Origin: JAXGQE01 sp040766585
GTDB lineage: Bacteria; Bacillota; SLNR01
NCBI GenBank assembly: GCA_040766585.1
Contig: JAXGQE010000011.1
Coordinates: forward strand, 28,034-92,033
DNA: 64,000 nucleotides
Direction: 5' to 3'
Shown: piece by piece, positions 17,465 through 26,140 of the stretch
Numbering within the stretch: the first letter of the stretch is position 1
Layout: each line of letters starts with the position of its first letter
Program-made: the position numbers and the translations under genes
Notes under the pieces: generated by a model
What the model was told of the DNA's origin: nothing
What the model saw: only the letters and a program-made list of their open reading frames with translations
Database searches by the model: none

Positions 17465-17803
17465 ATGGCAAACCGAAGGTTGGGTCGTACTATGGGGCAC
17501 AGAAGAGCGCTCCTCCGGAACATGGTCACTTCCTTGCTGTTAAGCGAGAAAATCGAGACAACAGAAATGAAGGCCAAAGAATTAAGCAAGATTACAGATA
17601 AGATGATCACCATGGCGAAAAAGGGCGATTTGAACGCCCGTCGTCAGGTGCTGCAGTATGTGTACGATGAAGACATTGTCAGAAAGCTTTTTGACACAAT
17701 CGCACCGCGTTACTCAGGAAAAGAAGGCGGTTACACCCGGGTTATAAAAACCGGTTTCCGCCAGGGTGATGCTGCTCCGATGGCCATCATTGAGCTTGTG
17801 TGA
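17465..17803 (+). CDS. rplQ: 50S ribosomal protein L17
   Basis: L17 (112 aa). 'RRLGRTMGHRRALLRNMVTS' and the C-terminal 'YTRVIKTGFRQGDAAPMAII' are typical. ATG at 17465 is chosen because GGGGAGGG ends 9 bases before it; the in-frame ATG at 17456 touches that site. It ends the ribosomal-protein run. Confidence 0.96.
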   Translation: MANRRLGRTMGHRRALLRNMVTSLLLSEKIETTEMKAKELSKITDKMITMAKKGDLNARRQVLQYVYDEDIVRKLFDTIAPRYSGKEGGYTRVIKTGFRQGDAAPMAIIELV

Positions 17804-17834
17804 TTGCGGACCTGAACAGATAGTAGGTGATTCA

Positions 17835-18668
17835 ATGGACGCTCTCATAGAAATCAACCACGTAACTCACTACTACAATACAGCCGATGAGAGTGTAATC
17901 GCAGCGCTGGATGATGTTTCTTTGAAAGTTTTTCCCGGAGAATTTGTGGCTGTAATTGGCCACAATGGGTCTGGGAAGTCGACACTGGCCAAGCACATCA
18001 ATGCACTGCTGCTCCCGGATAAAGGATCTGTCACGGTTGCCGGGTTGGACACCAAAAGCCCGGAAAACCTGTGGGAGATTCGGCGGTCTGCAGGGATGGT
18101 TTTTCAGAATCCGGATAATCAGCTGGTGGCCACATCAGTGGAAGAAGATGTGGCTTTCGGCCCGGAAAATCTGGGACTGCCGGCATCAGAAATCCGTTCC
18201 CGGGTGGATGAATCGTTGAAAAGAGTGGATATGTACTCGTATCGGGAACAGAGTCCGCATACTTTATCAGGCGGTCAGAAGCAGCGGGTAGCCATTGCCG
18301 GCGTGATCGCGATGCGTCCAGAGATCATTGTGTTTGATGAACCTACAGCCATGCTGGATCCAGTGGGCCGGGCAGAAGTTATGCAGACCATTGGCAGGCT
18401 CAACCGGGAAGAAGGTCTTACAGCCGTTTTAATCACCCATTATATGGATGAGGCCGTGGAGGCGGACCGGGTCATTGTTATGGAACAAGGCAAGATTGTG
18501 ATGGATGACCATCCCAAGAAGGTCTTTTCCCAAGTGGCGGAACTGAGGAGGCTTCATTTGGACATTCCTCAGGTGACGGAGCTGGCCATTCAGCTTCAGT
18601 CAGCCGGCCTGAATATTCCATCCAGCATTTTGACGGTTGAAGAAATGGCGGATGCATTATGTCAATAA
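17835..18668 (+). CDS. ecfA1: ECF transporter ATPase EcfA1
   Basis: First ATP-binding subunit (277 aa) of the shared energising module of energy-coupling factor vitamin/cation importers. Walker A 'GHNGSGKSTLAKH', Q-loop 'GMVFQNPDNQLVATSVEEDV', signature 'LSGGQKQRVAIAG', Walker B 'IIVFDEPTAMLDP' and switch 'VLITHYMDEA'. ATG at 17835 follows GTAGGTGA; the frame extends back into rplQ but without a site. The end overlaps ecfA2 by 10 bases. No substrate-binding S component is in the window. Confidence 0.95.
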   Translation: MDALIEINHVTHYYNTADESVIAALDDVSLKVFPGEFVAVIGHNGSGKSTLAKHINALLLPDKGSVTVAGLDTKSPENLWEIRRSAGMVFQNPDNQLVATSVEEDVAFGPENLGLPASEIRSRVDESLKRVDMYSYREQSPHTLSGGQKQRVAIAGVIAMRPEIIVFDEPTAMLDPVGRAEVMQTIGRLNREEGLTAVLITHYMDEAVEADRVIVMEQGKIVMDDHPKKVFSQVAELRRLHLDIPQVTELAIQLQSAGLNIPSSILTVEEMADALCQ

Positions 18669-19522
18669 AGATTGAGAATCTATGGCATATATACAACGAA
18701 GGTACACCCATGGCCATCACAGCTCTCCAGGACATATCCCTGGATATTCAAGACGGAGAGTGCATTGGCATCATCGGGCGTACCGGGTCAGGCAAATCAA
18801 CTCTGATCCAGCATTTTAACGGGCTGCTTCTGGCCACTCAAGGCAGGGTTTCCGTGGACGGTGTCGATTTGCGCGAAAAGAAAAGTGACCGCAGAAGAAT
18901 TAGACAAAAAATTGGACTCGTTTTTCAGTATCCGGAATACCAGTTATTTGAGGAAACCATTGAAAAGGATATTGCTTTTGCTCCGAAAAAAATGGGGCTC
19001 ACGGACGACGAAGTTGACGAAAGAGTTCGTGAAGCCATGCGCATGGTCGGATTGGATCATGATATGTACCGCAAAAGGTCTCCCTTTGAATTAAGCGGCG
19101 GCCAGATGAGGCGGGTGGCCATTGCCGGTGTTTTGGCCATGAATCCCAGCATGCTGGTTTTGGATGAGCCCACCGCCGGACTGGATCCTGAGGGACGGGC
19201 GGACATTCTCCAACAGGTGCAGCGGATGAGGGATGAAGCCGGTATTACGGTCGCATTTGTGTCTCACAGTATGGATGAAATTGCCCAGCTTGTCGATACC
19301 GTAATCGTCATGGATCAAGGCAAAATTGCCCTTCATGGATCGGTGCGGGAGATTTTCCTGCAGGTAGAGACATTGCAGAGTTTGGGGCTTGGGATTCCTC
19401 AGATCACCGCATTAATGCACCTGCTTAAACAGCGCGGCATGGGAGTTTCGACAGAAGCAGTCACCGTTGATGAGGCGAAAGAAGCAATCCTGTCTCTGAA
19501 AAGAGGGTGCAGCCATGTTTGA
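18659..19522 (+). CDS. ecfA2: ECF transporter ATPase EcfA2
   Basis: Second ATPase of the ECF module (287 aa), forming a heterodimer with EcfA1 on the cytoplasmic face. Walker A 'GRTGSGKSTLIQHF', Q-loop 'GLVFQYPEYQLFEETIEKDI', signature 'LSGGQMRRVAIAG', Walker B 'MLVLDEPTAGLDP' and 'FVSHSMDEIA'. Its start lies inside ecfA1 and its end inside ecfT, so the three are translationally coupled. Confidence 0.95.
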   Translation: MSIKIENLWHIYNEGTPMAITALQDISLDIQDGECIGIIGRTGSGKSTLIQHFNGLLLATQGRVSVDGVDLREKKSDRRRIRQKIGLVFQYPEYQLFEETIEKDIAFAPKKMGLTDDEVDERVREAMRMVGLDHDMYRKRSPFELSGGQMRRVAIAGVLAMNPSMLVLDEPTAGLDPEGRADILQQVQRMRDEAGITVAFVSHSMDEIAQLVDTVIVMDQGKIALHGSVREIFLQVETLQSLGLGIPQITALMHLLKQRGMGVSTEAVTVDEAKEAILSLKRGCSHV

Positions 19523-20318
19523 AAATATCACCATTGGCCAGTACTATCCGGGTAATTCTTTCATCCATCGATTGGATCCCCGCACAAAAATTGTGGGGAT
19601 GATCGGGATCATTGCCGCCATTTTCATTGCCAAGCAATACGTGGCGTATCTGGGTGTCACGATCTTTCTCAGTGCAATCATTGTGAATTCAAGAATACCG
19701 TTTCGGTTCCTGGCCAAAGGATTAAGGCCGGTCCTGTTCATTGGAAGCCTCACCTTTCTGATTCATCTGTTTGTCACCAGCGGCACAGTCATTTACCAGA
19801 TTGGCCCGTTGAAGATCACAATGGAAGGAATCCGACAGGGGGCATTCCTGGTCTGGCGGCTGGTGATGCTGGTACTGACCACATCCATGCTGACTCTGAC
19901 AACCCCTCCGGTTACATTGACTGACGGGATTGAGAGTGTCTTGAAACCGTTTCGGCGAATAGGCGTTCCGGCTCATGAACTGGCCATGATGATGACGATT
20001 GCCCTTCGATTTATACCGACCCTGGTGGAAGAGACCGGGAAGATCATGAAAGCACAGATGGCACGTGGAGCAGATTTTGAATCCGGTAACATCTATCAAA
20101 GGGCAAAGAATCTCATTCCGCTGCTGGTGCCGCTCTTTGTCAGTGCTTTCCGCAGAGCGGATGAGTTGGCCGTAGCCATGGAAGCTCGATGCTATCGAGG
20201 CGGGGATAATCGGACCAGATTGAAGCAGCTTCAGTACACAAGGATGGATACCATCGGTTATCTGGTTGTTTTCACACTCCTGGGAGTCGTAATCTGGATG
20301 CGTTTATACGGGATCTGA
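19515..20318 (+). CDS. ecfT: ECF transporter transmembrane subunit EcfT
   Basis: Membrane scaffold (267 aa) that links the two ATPases to interchangeable substrate-binding S proteins. Several hydrophobic segments lie between residues 25 and 130 and at the C-terminus. The coupling-helix motif appears as 'AQMARGADFESGN' and a second one as 'AMEARCYRGGDNRTRL'. It overlaps ecfA2 by 8 bases. Confidence 0.95.
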   Translation: MFENITIGQYYPGNSFIHRLDPRTKIVGMIGIIAAIFIAKQYVAYLGVTIFLSAIIVNSRIPFRFLAKGLRPVLFIGSLTFLIHLFVTSGTVIYQIGPLKITMEGIRQGAFLVWRLVMLVLTTSMLTLTTPPVTLTDGIESVLKPFRRIGVPAHELAMMMTIALRFIPTLVEETGKIMKAQMARGADFESGNIYQRAKNLIPLLVPLFVSAFRRADELAVAMEARCYRGGDNRTRLKQLQYTRMDTIGYLVVFTLLGVVIWMRLYGI

Positions 20319-20350
20319 TGGGGTCAGAAAAAGAACATCGGAGCTGGGAT

Positions 20351-21106
20351 ATGAAGAACTACAAATGCATCATTCAATACGATGGAACCGATTACTGCGG
20401 ATACCAGAGGCAGAAGGACCTGCCCACCATCCAGGAATTTCTGGAACGGGCGCTGGAAAAGATATATCAATCCAGCATGACCGTTTACGCATCGGGCAGG
20501 ACGGACAGCGGGGTCCATGCCCTGGGGCAAGTGATCCATTTTCATGCGGAAGAGATTGTCCCAACCGACAAGATTCCGTATGCAATGAACAGTCTGCTGC
20601 CGCCGGATATCGTCGTATTGAAGGCTGAAGAAGTCAATGCAGATTTTCACGCACGGTTTGATGCAGTCCGGAAAACATACGAATACCGGATCGATAATCG
20701 CAGAATTCCCAGTCCGTTTCACAGAAGATATTCACTGCATGTACCGAAACTCCTGGATGTGGATGCCATGACCCAGGCAGCACCATTGATTGTTGGAACT
20801 CACGATTTTTCGGCTTTTCACGCAGCGGGAAGCAGTGTAACCGATTCCGTCCGGACCGTATACCAGTCACAGGTGGACACGGATGGGACATGGATTGTGT
20901 ATACTGTCACTGCAGATGGGTTCTTGTATAATATGGTGCGGATTATCGTAGGAACACTGTTGGAAATTGGCAAAGGGAAGATGGCTCCTTCAGAGATTCT
21001 CGATATCGTGCATAGCCGGGACCGGGAGAAAGCAGGTCCCACTGTGGCTGCGCAGGGGCTATTTTTGAAAGAAGTCACATATTCGGCATCAGAGGGTGAA
21101 ACTTGA
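20351..21106 (+). CDS. truA: tRNA pseudouridine(38-40) synthase
   Basis: TruA (251 aa) makes pseudouridine at positions 38-40 of the anticodon arm. The catalytic aspartate is in 'ASGRTDSGVHALGQVIHF'; 'HDFSAFHAAGSS' and 'FLYNMVRIIVGTL' are further family blocks. ATG at 20351 fits the family N-terminus ('MKNYKCIIQYDGTDY'). An in-frame ATG at 20318 overlaps the ecfT stop (TGATG) and would add 11 residues, so coupling from there cannot be excluded. The stop codon lies inside the -35 box of the next promoter. Confidence 0.94.
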   Translation: MKNYKCIIQYDGTDYCGYQRQKDLPTIQEFLERALEKIYQSSMTVYASGRTDSGVHALGQVIHFHAEEIVPTDKIPYAMNSLLPPDIVVLKAEEVNADFHARFDAVRKTYEYRIDNRRIPSPFHRRYSLHVPKLLDVDAMTQAAPLIVGTHDFSAFHAAGSSVTDSVRTVYQSQVDTDGTWIVYTVTADGFLYNMVRIIVGTLLEIGKGKMAPSEILDIVHSRDREKAGPTVAAQGLFLKEVTYSASEGET

Positions 21107-21131
21107 CATAAGAAGACCGGCTATATATAAT
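21103..21131 (+). promoter_or_regulatory. Consensus sigma-A promoter for rplM-rpsI
   Basis: TTGACA at 21103-21108, a 17-base spacer and TATAAT at 21126-21131: a perfect housekeeping promoter, about 100 bases upstream of rplM. The -35 box contains the truA stop codon. Confidence 0.9.
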
Positions 21132-21229
21132 AGTCCTGTGGTTTGTAGCCGGATTTGTACTGCTGTTGTTGAAGATGCGACAGATTGATATAGAAGGAAT
21201 AGCGTTGATTTTTGCGAGGAGGGAAAAGC

Positions 21230-21644
21230 ATGAAAACGTATTCGCCCAAAGCGGCCGAAATAGAGCGGAAATGGCATGTCGTAAATGCAGAAGGACAGAC
21301 ATTGGGCCGCTTGGCCAGTGAAGTGGCCAGTATTCTACGAGGAAAACATAAACCCACTTTTGCACCTCATATGGATACTGGAGATTATGTAATTGTCATC
21401 AATGCAAGCAAGATCCATTTGACGGGCAAAAAACTCACCGATAAAGTCTACCATTATCATACCGGGTTTCCGGGTGGAATTAAATCCATCGCATACGGGA
21501 AACTGCTGGATAGAAAGCCGGAGAAGGTTATGATTGGCCGTCAAAGGTATGTCGCTGGGCAGTGTCATGTTTAAAGCTGAGTGTATGCCGGATCTGAACA
21601 TCACGCGAGCACAGCAACCCCAAGAATACAAAGTGATTGGATAA
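21230..21644 (+). pseudogene. rplM: 50S ribosomal protein L13, 3' third frame-disrupted
   Basis: L13 is an early 50S assembly protein of about 145 aa. Here the first ~100 residues are normal ('ERKWHVVNAEGQTLGRLASE', 'HMDTGDYVIVINASKIHLTG', 'HYHTGFPGGIKSI'). After 'RKPEKVMI' the frame is lost and the open reading stops at 21574 (115 aa). The missing tail can still be read in pieces from other frames: 'AVKGM', then 'SLG' with the usual intervening 'LPKN' absent, 'VMFK', 'VYAGSEHHA', and 'AQQPQEYKVIG' ending at TAA 21642-21644. At least three small length changes are needed to explain this. The start (ATG 21230) follows GAGGAGGG. Either decay or sequence error; see findings. Confidence 0.88.
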
Positions 21645-21665
21645 TGACTGAAGAAGAGCCGGAGT

Positions 21666-22051
21666 ATGGCCCTTGTAAATTATGCCGGCACTGGACGGAG
21701 AAAGAGTCCGTGAAGGTTCCAAACTGATTGAAGGCAAGGCAGCATCGTTGAACGGTCGTCCATGGAAGACTACTTTAAACTGAGAACACTGCAGATGATC
21801 ATTAATCCAGCCTTTGGAAACAGCCGGGGTAAAAGATAAGTACACACTATTATGGTGAATGTATTCGGCGGCGAATGTGACAGGCCGGGGCAGTTCGCCA
21901 CGGTATTGCACGAGCTCTTCTGAAAGAAATTGAATCCGGAATTTCGATCTGGATTGAAAAAAGGCCGGGTTTTGACCCGAAATCCCCGGATGAAAGAAAG
22001 AAAGAAATATGGATTAAAAAAGCGGAAAAGCACCGCAGTTTTCAAAGATAA
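21666..22051 (+). pseudogene. rpsI: 30S ribosomal protein S9, broken by multiple frame shifts
   Basis: This is the expected place for rpsI, and S9 fragments appear in order but in changing frames: 'VNYAGTGRRK' near 21675, 'LIEGK', 'NGRP', 'MEDYFKL' with 'LQMIIN', 'VNVFGG', 'QAGAVRHGIARALLKEI' (about 21880-21930), and 'NPEFRSGLKK' with 'LTRNPRMKERKKYGLKK' (from 21932). The terminal 'PQFSK' is in yet another frame before TAA at 22049-22051. At least six frame changes are required, mostly 1-2 base losses. The conserved residues themselves are little altered. S9's C-terminal tail contacts P-site tRNA, so this copy could not be functional as written. Confidence 0.88.
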
Positions 22052-22055
22052 GGAT

Positions 22056-22088
22056 GGAAGGGAGGATCAGAATCCTTCCTTTTTTTTA
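22056..22088 (+). terminator. Rho-independent terminator after rpsI
   Basis: A 12-bp stem (22056-22067 with 22072-22083, three G-T pairs) with loop CAGA is followed by a run of eight T. It closes the rplM-rpsI unit. Confidence 0.9.
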
Positions 22089-22175
22089 CTCGATCCCCGG
22101 GTGTCCGCGGCAGGTTTTTTTTCAGAAGAAAGGGAATAAATCAATAAGCGATTATGGTGTAAGGGGGTAAGCATT

Positions 22176-23549
22176 GTGGATCTGGTTATCCAAAATGGCC
22201 GGGTTTTAGATCCTGAATCTGGGACTGACAAAATATTGAATATCGGTATCACAAACGGGAAGATCGTGGAGATGACGACAGAACCCATACAGGGAGATGA
22301 AACCCTTAATGCGGATGGACTGGTTATTGCTCCCGGATTTATTGATATTCATATGCATGAAGATGTGAACGACCCCGCAGAACTGGGAACTTCAAAAGAA
22401 TGCTATCCAACGTTTCGGCGGATGGCGCTGATGGGAGTAACCACGGCCATCGGCGGAAACTGCGGATACAGTCGGTATCCATTGGAAGAATTTTTTGACC
22501 AACTGGATGAAAAGGGAATTCCGATTCACTATGCGGGCTTTTCAGGGTATATTACTCTGAGAGAACAAGCTGGATTGCACGATCGGTATGCCGCAGCCAA
22601 TGAAGATCAGAAAGAACAAATTCACACACTGATTCGTCAGGAAATGGAGAGCGGCGCCGTCGGACTATCATTTGGATTTGAATATGCACCCGGAGTGGAT
22701 ACCAAAGAGGCTATCGACGCTGCCAGGATTGTGGCCGAGTATCCGGGCCGGCTGATTAGTGCTCATTTCCGTTTTGATGGGGAACGAGCCGTGGAATCCA
22801 TCGAAGAGATGGCCGAAATTGCCCGGATTACAGGCGTACCGGTGCAGGTATCGCATATCGGCAGTTGTGCAGGGTTTCCTGTCATTATGGATCAGGCCCT
22901 GCGAGCCCTGGATGAAGCCCGCACCGAAGATGTGGATATCATGGCGGACTGCTATCCGTACAACTGCTTCTGCACGTCCATCGGGTCCGCGGTTTTTGAT
23001 GAAGGATGTTTTGAAAAATGGAAAGTCGATGAAAGTGCCCTGTATATTGCCGAGGGAGAACACCGCGGTGAATACTGCACCAAAGAATTGTTCCAGAAGC
23101 TGCGGGAAGAAAAACCCCATACCATGGTGGTGGGCTTTGTCATGGATGAGGAAGAAGTCATCAAAGCCATGAAGCACCCTCTGGTTATGGCCTGCAGTGA
23201 CGGGTCATTCCATGGAGAATCCGGGCACCCTCGGGGGGCAGGATCGTTTCCCCGTATTCTGGGACGGTATGTGCGCGAAGAGAAAAAAATGAGTTTAATG
23301 GATGCTCTGGCCAAGATGACCATTGTTCCTGCCCGCAGGCTGAACCTGAAAGAAAAAGGCAGAATCAAGACCGGATGCGATGCGGATCTGGTTGTATTTG
23401 ATCCTGATGTGATCATGGATCAGTCCGATTTTTCCAATCCCACGGAAAAACCGGCGGGTATCCGTACTGTCATCCTGAAAGGGATTCCAATCATCCGCAA
23501 TGGCAATCTGGTCAACTGCAAAACAGGCAAAGTGATTCGATTCCAGTAA
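22176..23549 (+). CDS. N-acyl-D-amino-acid deacylase-type amidohydrolase
   Basis: Metal-dependent amidohydrolase (457 aa) of the D-aminoacylase group, which splits N-acyl-D-amino acids to free D-amino acids. Metal ligands: H59 and H61 in 'GFIDIHMHED', C96 in 'GGNCGYSR' (the bridging cysteine of D-aminoacylases), and histidines in 'ISAHFRFDGE' and 'QVSHIGSCAG'. The small beta domain is split between the N-terminus and the C-terminal 'GCDADLVVFDPDVI'. Catalytic Asp is probably in 'VMACSDGSFHGESG'. GTG start after AAGGGGG. It stands alone after a terminator. The exact acyl substrate cannot be told. Confidence 0.82.
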   Translation: MDLVIQNGRVLDPESGTDKILNIGITNGKIVEMTTEPIQGDETLNADGLVIAPGFIDIHMHEDVNDPAELGTSKECYPTFRRMALMGVTTAIGGNCGYSRYPLEEFFDQLDEKGIPIHYAGFSGYITLREQAGLHDRYAAANEDQKEQIHTLIRQEMESGAVGLSFGFEYAPGVDTKEAIDAARIVAEYPGRLISAHFRFDGERAVESIEEMAEIARITGVPVQVSHIGSCAGFPVIMDQALRALDEARTEDVDIMADCYPYNCFCTSIGSAVFDEGCFEKWKVDESALYIAEGEHRGEYCTKELFQKLREEKPHTMVVGFVMDEEEVIKAMKHPLVMACSDGSFHGESGHPRGAGSFPRILGRYVREEKKMSLMDALAKMTIVPARRLNLKEKGRIKTGCDADLVVFDPDVIMDQSDFSNPTEKPAGIRTVILKGIPIIRNGNLVNCKTGKVIRFQ

Positions 23550-23647
23550 GGATCTGTTTTGCGGTTCAGATCGGGTGTTCAAAACTTATGAAATAAGGAA
23601 CATCTGGCGAAACTGACTGTAATGGCGGTATCGAAGGAGGAGATGAT

Positions 23648-25033
23648 ATGGGAGGCGTTGTCTGGGGAGGGCTTGTACCTCACCCACCGTTAATCATCCC
23701 GGAGATCGGCCAGGAGGATCGCAAGCAGGTGTCAGAAACAGAAAAAGCCATGACACAGATTACCCAAAGCCTTGACCGTATTCATCCGGATGTACTGGTG
23801 ATCATTTCTCCCCATGGGCCTGTGTTTTATGACGGAATACCCGTATGGGCGATTCCTGAGCTGCATGGTGACTTTTCACGTTTCGGTTATCCGGAGGTAT
23901 CTTTTTCGACTCATGTGGATATGGATATGGTCCGGGCCATCCGAACAGAATGCGAGAAAAAAGCTCTTCCCATGGTCTATCTGGATGAGTCTGCTGTTCA
24001 GCGGACGGGAGTTGGCAAAAAACTGGATCATGGGGTGATGGTGCCTCTGCATTTTCTGCAGCAGGCAGAGCTAAGGATTCCTTTGGTGATGGTGGCCATG
24101 GGAGTAGTGAGCCGAGATCAGCTGTTTCAGATGGGAGATTGTATACAAAGAGCAGCCGAGAAAACGGGCAAAAACGTGGCGGTGATGGCCAGCGGGGATC
24201 TATCCCATGCACTATCCGCCAGCGCACCGGCGGGTCTTAATCCGGCAGGGAAAAGATTTGATGACACGGTAAAGAATATCTTTCAGAGCGGAAATCTTGA
24301 GGGAATACTGGAAATGGACCCGAAGATGGTTCATCAGGCTGCTGAATGCGGATACAACCCGCTGATTATTCTGGCAGGGTCAATGTCCGGCCAACATGTG
24401 GAGACCGAAGTTTTATCCTATGAAGCACCTTTTGGCGTGGGGTATCTGGTGGCTCAGACCAAAACCATTCGCCCGGGACAAAACAAGATCGATTTACCGG
24501 ATGCTGAAGCGGATCCCCGGGCCGTGACCAGCCCGCTGGTACAGTGGGCAAAAACATGTCTGGAGACCTATGTGAAAGAAGGGAAGAAAGCGGAGATACC
24601 GGACCCTGTTCCTGAAAAAATGCGAAAAAAAGCCGGTGTCTTTGTTTCCATCAAAAAGAACGGAATGCTCAGAGGGTGCATCGGTACGATATTCCCGGTC
24701 CATGACAGCATTGCGGAGGAAATTTGCAGCAATGCCATCAGTGCCGGAACAGCGGATCCGAGATTCTACGGGGTCCAAGCAGATGAGCTGCCCTACCTTT
24801 CATATTCTGTGGATGTGCTGACAAGCCCCGAAACAGTAACGGATAGTGGACAGCTGGATCCGAAAAAGTATGGCGTGATTGTCCGAAAAGGGAAACGAAC
24901 CGGGTTGCTTTTGCCGGATCTGGAGGGAATCGACTCGGTGCAGGATCAACTGGAGATCGCCTGTCGGAAAGCAGGTATTGATCCGGACTCAGAATACAGC
25001 ATGGAGAGATTTCAGGTGATTCGTTATGAATAA
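23648..25033 (+). CDS. AmmeMemoRadiSam protein A: LigB/Memo-like domain fused to AMMECR1
   Basis: Two-domain protein of 461 aa. Residues 1-270 resemble the class III extradiol dioxygenase (LigB)/Memo fold ('GGLVPHPPLIIPEIG', 'DVLVIISPHGPVFYDGI', 'DHGVMVPLHFL', 'VMASGDLSHALS'), with His residues placed as in the metal site. Residues ~285-455 are an AMMECR1 domain with the hallmark 'LRGCIGTI'. The next gene, which overlaps its stop, is the partner radical SAM enzyme, so this is the AmmeMemoRadiSam set. The family's reaction is not firmly known to me. ATG follows AAGGAGGAG. Confidence 0.88.
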   Translation: MGGVVWGGLVPHPPLIIPEIGQEDRKQVSETEKAMTQITQSLDRIHPDVLVIISPHGPVFYDGIPVWAIPELHGDFSRFGYPEVSFSTHVDMDMVRAIRTECEKKALPMVYLDESAVQRTGVGKKLDHGVMVPLHFLQQAELRIPLVMVAMGVVSRDQLFQMGDCIQRAAEKTGKNVAVMASGDLSHALSASAPAGLNPAGKRFDDTVKNIFQSGNLEGILEMDPKMVHQAAECGYNPLIILAGSMSGQHVETEVLSYEAPFGVGYLVAQTKTIRPGQNKIDLPDAEADPRAVTSPLVQWAKTCLETYVKEGKKAEIPDPVPEKMRKKAGVFVSIKKNGMLRGCIGTIFPVHDSIAEEICSNAISAGTADPRFYGVQADELPYLSYSVDVLTSPETVTDSGQLDPKKYGVIVRKGKRTGLLLPDLEGIDSVQDQLEIACRKAGIDPDSEYSMERFQVIRYE

Positions 25034-26054
25034 AGAAACAAACATATCCGTATACCATGAAGCGTGTTGCTTCAATGTCCGAGAGAATCGGTTCATTGAA
25101 TGCACCCTGTGCCCCCACCAGTGCCTGATTCCGCCAGAGAGCACAGGGCGGTGCCGGGTCCGGAAAAACATCAATGGTACCCTGGTTTCTCTGAACTACG
25201 GCCGGATCTCGGCGGAAGCGCTGGATCCCATTGAGAAAAAACCATTGTATCATTTCTATCCCGGATCCACAGTCTATTCCATTGGAACCTACGGATGCAA
25301 CATGCACTGTCTGTTCTGTCAGAACTGGCCCATTTCGCAGGGAACACCGTCGACGAAATCAATGAGTCTGGATCAGGCTGTTCAAGCAGCCCTGTCCTAC
25401 AAAGATAGATGTAACTGCATCGGTATAGCTTACACCTATTCAGAGCCAGTGGTCTGGCATGAATATGTCCTGGATACGGCACAGGCCGCATCCGGGGCGG
25501 GTTTGAAGAACATCTATGTCAGCAATGGATTTATTCAGCAGGAACCCTTGAAGCAGATTATACCCTGGATCGATGCCATGAATATCGACCTGAAAGCATA
25601 TACAGAAGATTTCTATCAGGAAATGTGCAGCGCCCGACTCGATCCGGTGAAAGATACCATTTTGTATGCAGCGGATCGATGCCACCTGGAACTGACGGTA
25701 CTGATCATTCCAGGAAAAAATGACAGTCTGGAAGAAATCCAGCGGATGACAGACTGGATTTCGGCCATGGATTCGGAGATACCGGTGCATTTCTCCCGGT
25801 ATTTCCCCCAGTACAAACTGTCCATTCCCCCTACTTCGGTGGAAACCATGGAAAAAGCGTATGAAATCGCCAGGCAAAAACTCGACTATGTCTACGTGGG
25901 GAATATTCCTGGCCATAGGGGAATGAACACATACTGCCCGTCGTGTGCAAAAGAGCTGATCCGAAGAACCGGGGAGATGGACACGGTAGATCGATTATCC
26001 CATGGGATCTGTCCACAATGCGGAAAAACGATCAGGATGATCGAAAACCAATAA
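25026..26054 (+). CDS. amrS: AmmeMemoRadiSam system radical SAM enzyme
   Basis: Radical SAM protein (342 aa). The Fe-S/SAM cluster motif is 'CNMHCLFCQNW' (C-X3-C-X2-C). Extra cysteines flank the barrel: an N-terminal 'CTLCPHQCLIPP' and 'GRCRVRKN', and two C-terminal CXXC pairs ('CPSCAKEL', 'CPQCGKTI') that may bind further metal. The layout matches the pyruvate formate-lyase-activase-like AmrS family. ATG overlaps the stop of the LigB-AMMECR1 gene by 8 bases, so the pair is translationally coupled. Confidence 0.9.
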   Translation: MNKETNISVYHEACCFNVRENRFIECTLCPHQCLIPPESTGRCRVRKNINGTLVSLNYGRISAEALDPIEKKPLYHFYPGSTVYSIGTYGCNMHCLFCQNWPISQGTPSTKSMSLDQAVQAALSYKDRCNCIGIAYTYSEPVVWHEYVLDTAQAASGAGLKNIYVSNGFIQQEPLKQIIPWIDAMNIDLKAYTEDFYQEMCSARLDPVKDTILYAADRCHLELTVLIIPGKNDSLEEIQRMTDWISAMDSEIPVHFSRYFPQYKLSIPPTSVETMEKAYEIARQKLDYVYVGNIPGHRGMNTYCPSCAKELIRRTGEMDTVDRLSHGICPQCGKTIRMIENQ

Positions 26055-26140
26055 ATGGGAGTCTTGTTTAGAGGAAATACAGCAGGTTTGCAGAAATATT
26101 GGAAAGTTGATTCTGTAACAGGGAAGTGAGGTGGCAGGCG

